From positions 1 through 5,704 of the forward strand of contig JAJDCE010000029.1 in assembly GCA_029260985.1 (NCBI GenBank): DNA of 5,704 nt, given 5' to 3'. Positions 5,514 to 5,704 of this stretch are shown piece by piece (positions within the stretch are counted from its first letter, which is position 1; the number at the start of each line of letters is the position of its first letter). Under the pieces are notes generated by a model, which did no database searches, was not told where the DNA came from, and was given only the letters and a program-made list of their open reading frames with translations. Origin of the DNA: Patescibacteria group bacterium (GTDB lineage Bacteria; Patescibacteriota; Gracilibacteria; UM-FILTER-43-11). Position numbers and translations under genes: made by a program.

Positions 5514-5704
5514 AGCATTATTAGCTCAGGGGCTAATACAACGATGCGTATAGCTAAAGTTCGCGCAGCACCGCTAGTAAAGAGTATTGATTTAGATATC
5601 TCATTATACTCAACCCCATGCCCAAATGGTGATAATGGCACATGTGGGCAAGCCTACCGGAATATCATTAAACACTTCGCTGACACCGTTTATGAGATGA
5701 GTAA
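5499..5704 (+). CDS. Unrecognised protein fragment, start unknown, runs off the window
   Basis: The plus strand is open in this frame from 5277 to the right edge. The part to about 5500 is simply antisense to ftsX, while 5499 onward reads as natural protein on its own: GGIQSIISSGANTT, then a mixed segment MRIAKVRAAPLVKSIDLDIS, then CPNGDNGTCG with two Cys, then AYRNIIKHFADTVYEMS. All minus-strand frames contain stops in this stretch. The ATG at 5544 is in frame but has no Shine-Dalgarno; the only GGAGG (5502-5506) has no standard start codon at a proper distance. The gene therefore looks as though it begins in mid-protein at the ftsX join. I do not recognise the family; the Cys pair suggests an exported protein, like the Cys-rich gene at the left edge. 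Confidence 0.5.

Noticed and set aside
5514..5576. Continuing FtsX upstream by reading TGA at 5526-5528 as glycine, as in Gracilibacteria code 25.
   Set aside because: The added residues show no FtsX character and a TAG follows at 5574-5576; no other gene in the window has an in-frame TGA.
1..5704. The window being a small circular element, with the right-edge frame joining the left-edge gene.
   Set aside because: Joining base 5704 to base 1 puts the right-edge gene one frame out from the left-edge gene, and that frame ends at a TAG near 180.

Overview
The window looks like ordinary chromosomal DNA from an uncultivated bacterium of the Candidate Phyla Radiation (Patescibacteria), possibly the Peregrinibacteria/Gracilibacteria side. 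This is inference. It rests on a secreted protein with an SPNGxY..W-type Ig-like domain and a C-terminal WSDRSA...DWTNGY module, on a Cys-rich protein ending in HWHA...GCGFGK, and on the general layout; I recall such proteins from CPR genomes but could not search. GC is moderate, roughly 43 % by eye. All five stop codons I can place are TAA, and no gene needs UGA to be read as glycine, so the standard bacterial code fits.

Layout, left to right. A plus-strand gene enters from the left edge (1-1131) and encodes a coiled-coil/Cys-rich protein. A small GIY-YIG nuclease-like gene (1131-1388) overlaps its stop codon by one base. A tRNA-Gly(GCC) with encoded CCA follows (1462-1538) and has a clear intrinsic terminator (1545-1570). 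On the minus strand lies a 564-residue exported multi-domain protein (1572-3266). A 109-bp divergent promoter region separates it from a plus-strand gene (3376-4278) for a membrane-anchored alpha/beta hydrolase with HGH, AHSGGY, LLDALYG and YSHGS motifs. That gene converges on and overlaps recO (minus, 4228-4992) by 51 bp. Between recO and the next gene lies a compact array of degenerate 12-bp units in inverted arrangement (4967-5073), which also forms the 5' end of recO. The minus-strand reading frame at 5079-5513 encodes only the C-terminal half of FtsX. Its reading frame dies at about 5525, and from about 5500 to the right edge only the plus strand is open, in an unrecognised protein fragment.

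The genes do not form one pathway: recO (recombination repair) and ftsX (division-site peptidoglycan control) are housekeeping genes, the tRNA is core, and the remainder are envelope or exported proteins of unknown role. The two items most worth checking are the inverted 12-bp array between ftsX and recO, and the abrupt join at about 5500, where half of ftsX meets the interior of another gene. The join could be a real rearrangement or an assembly or amplification chimera. I see no defence system, CRISPR array, transposase or phage module.
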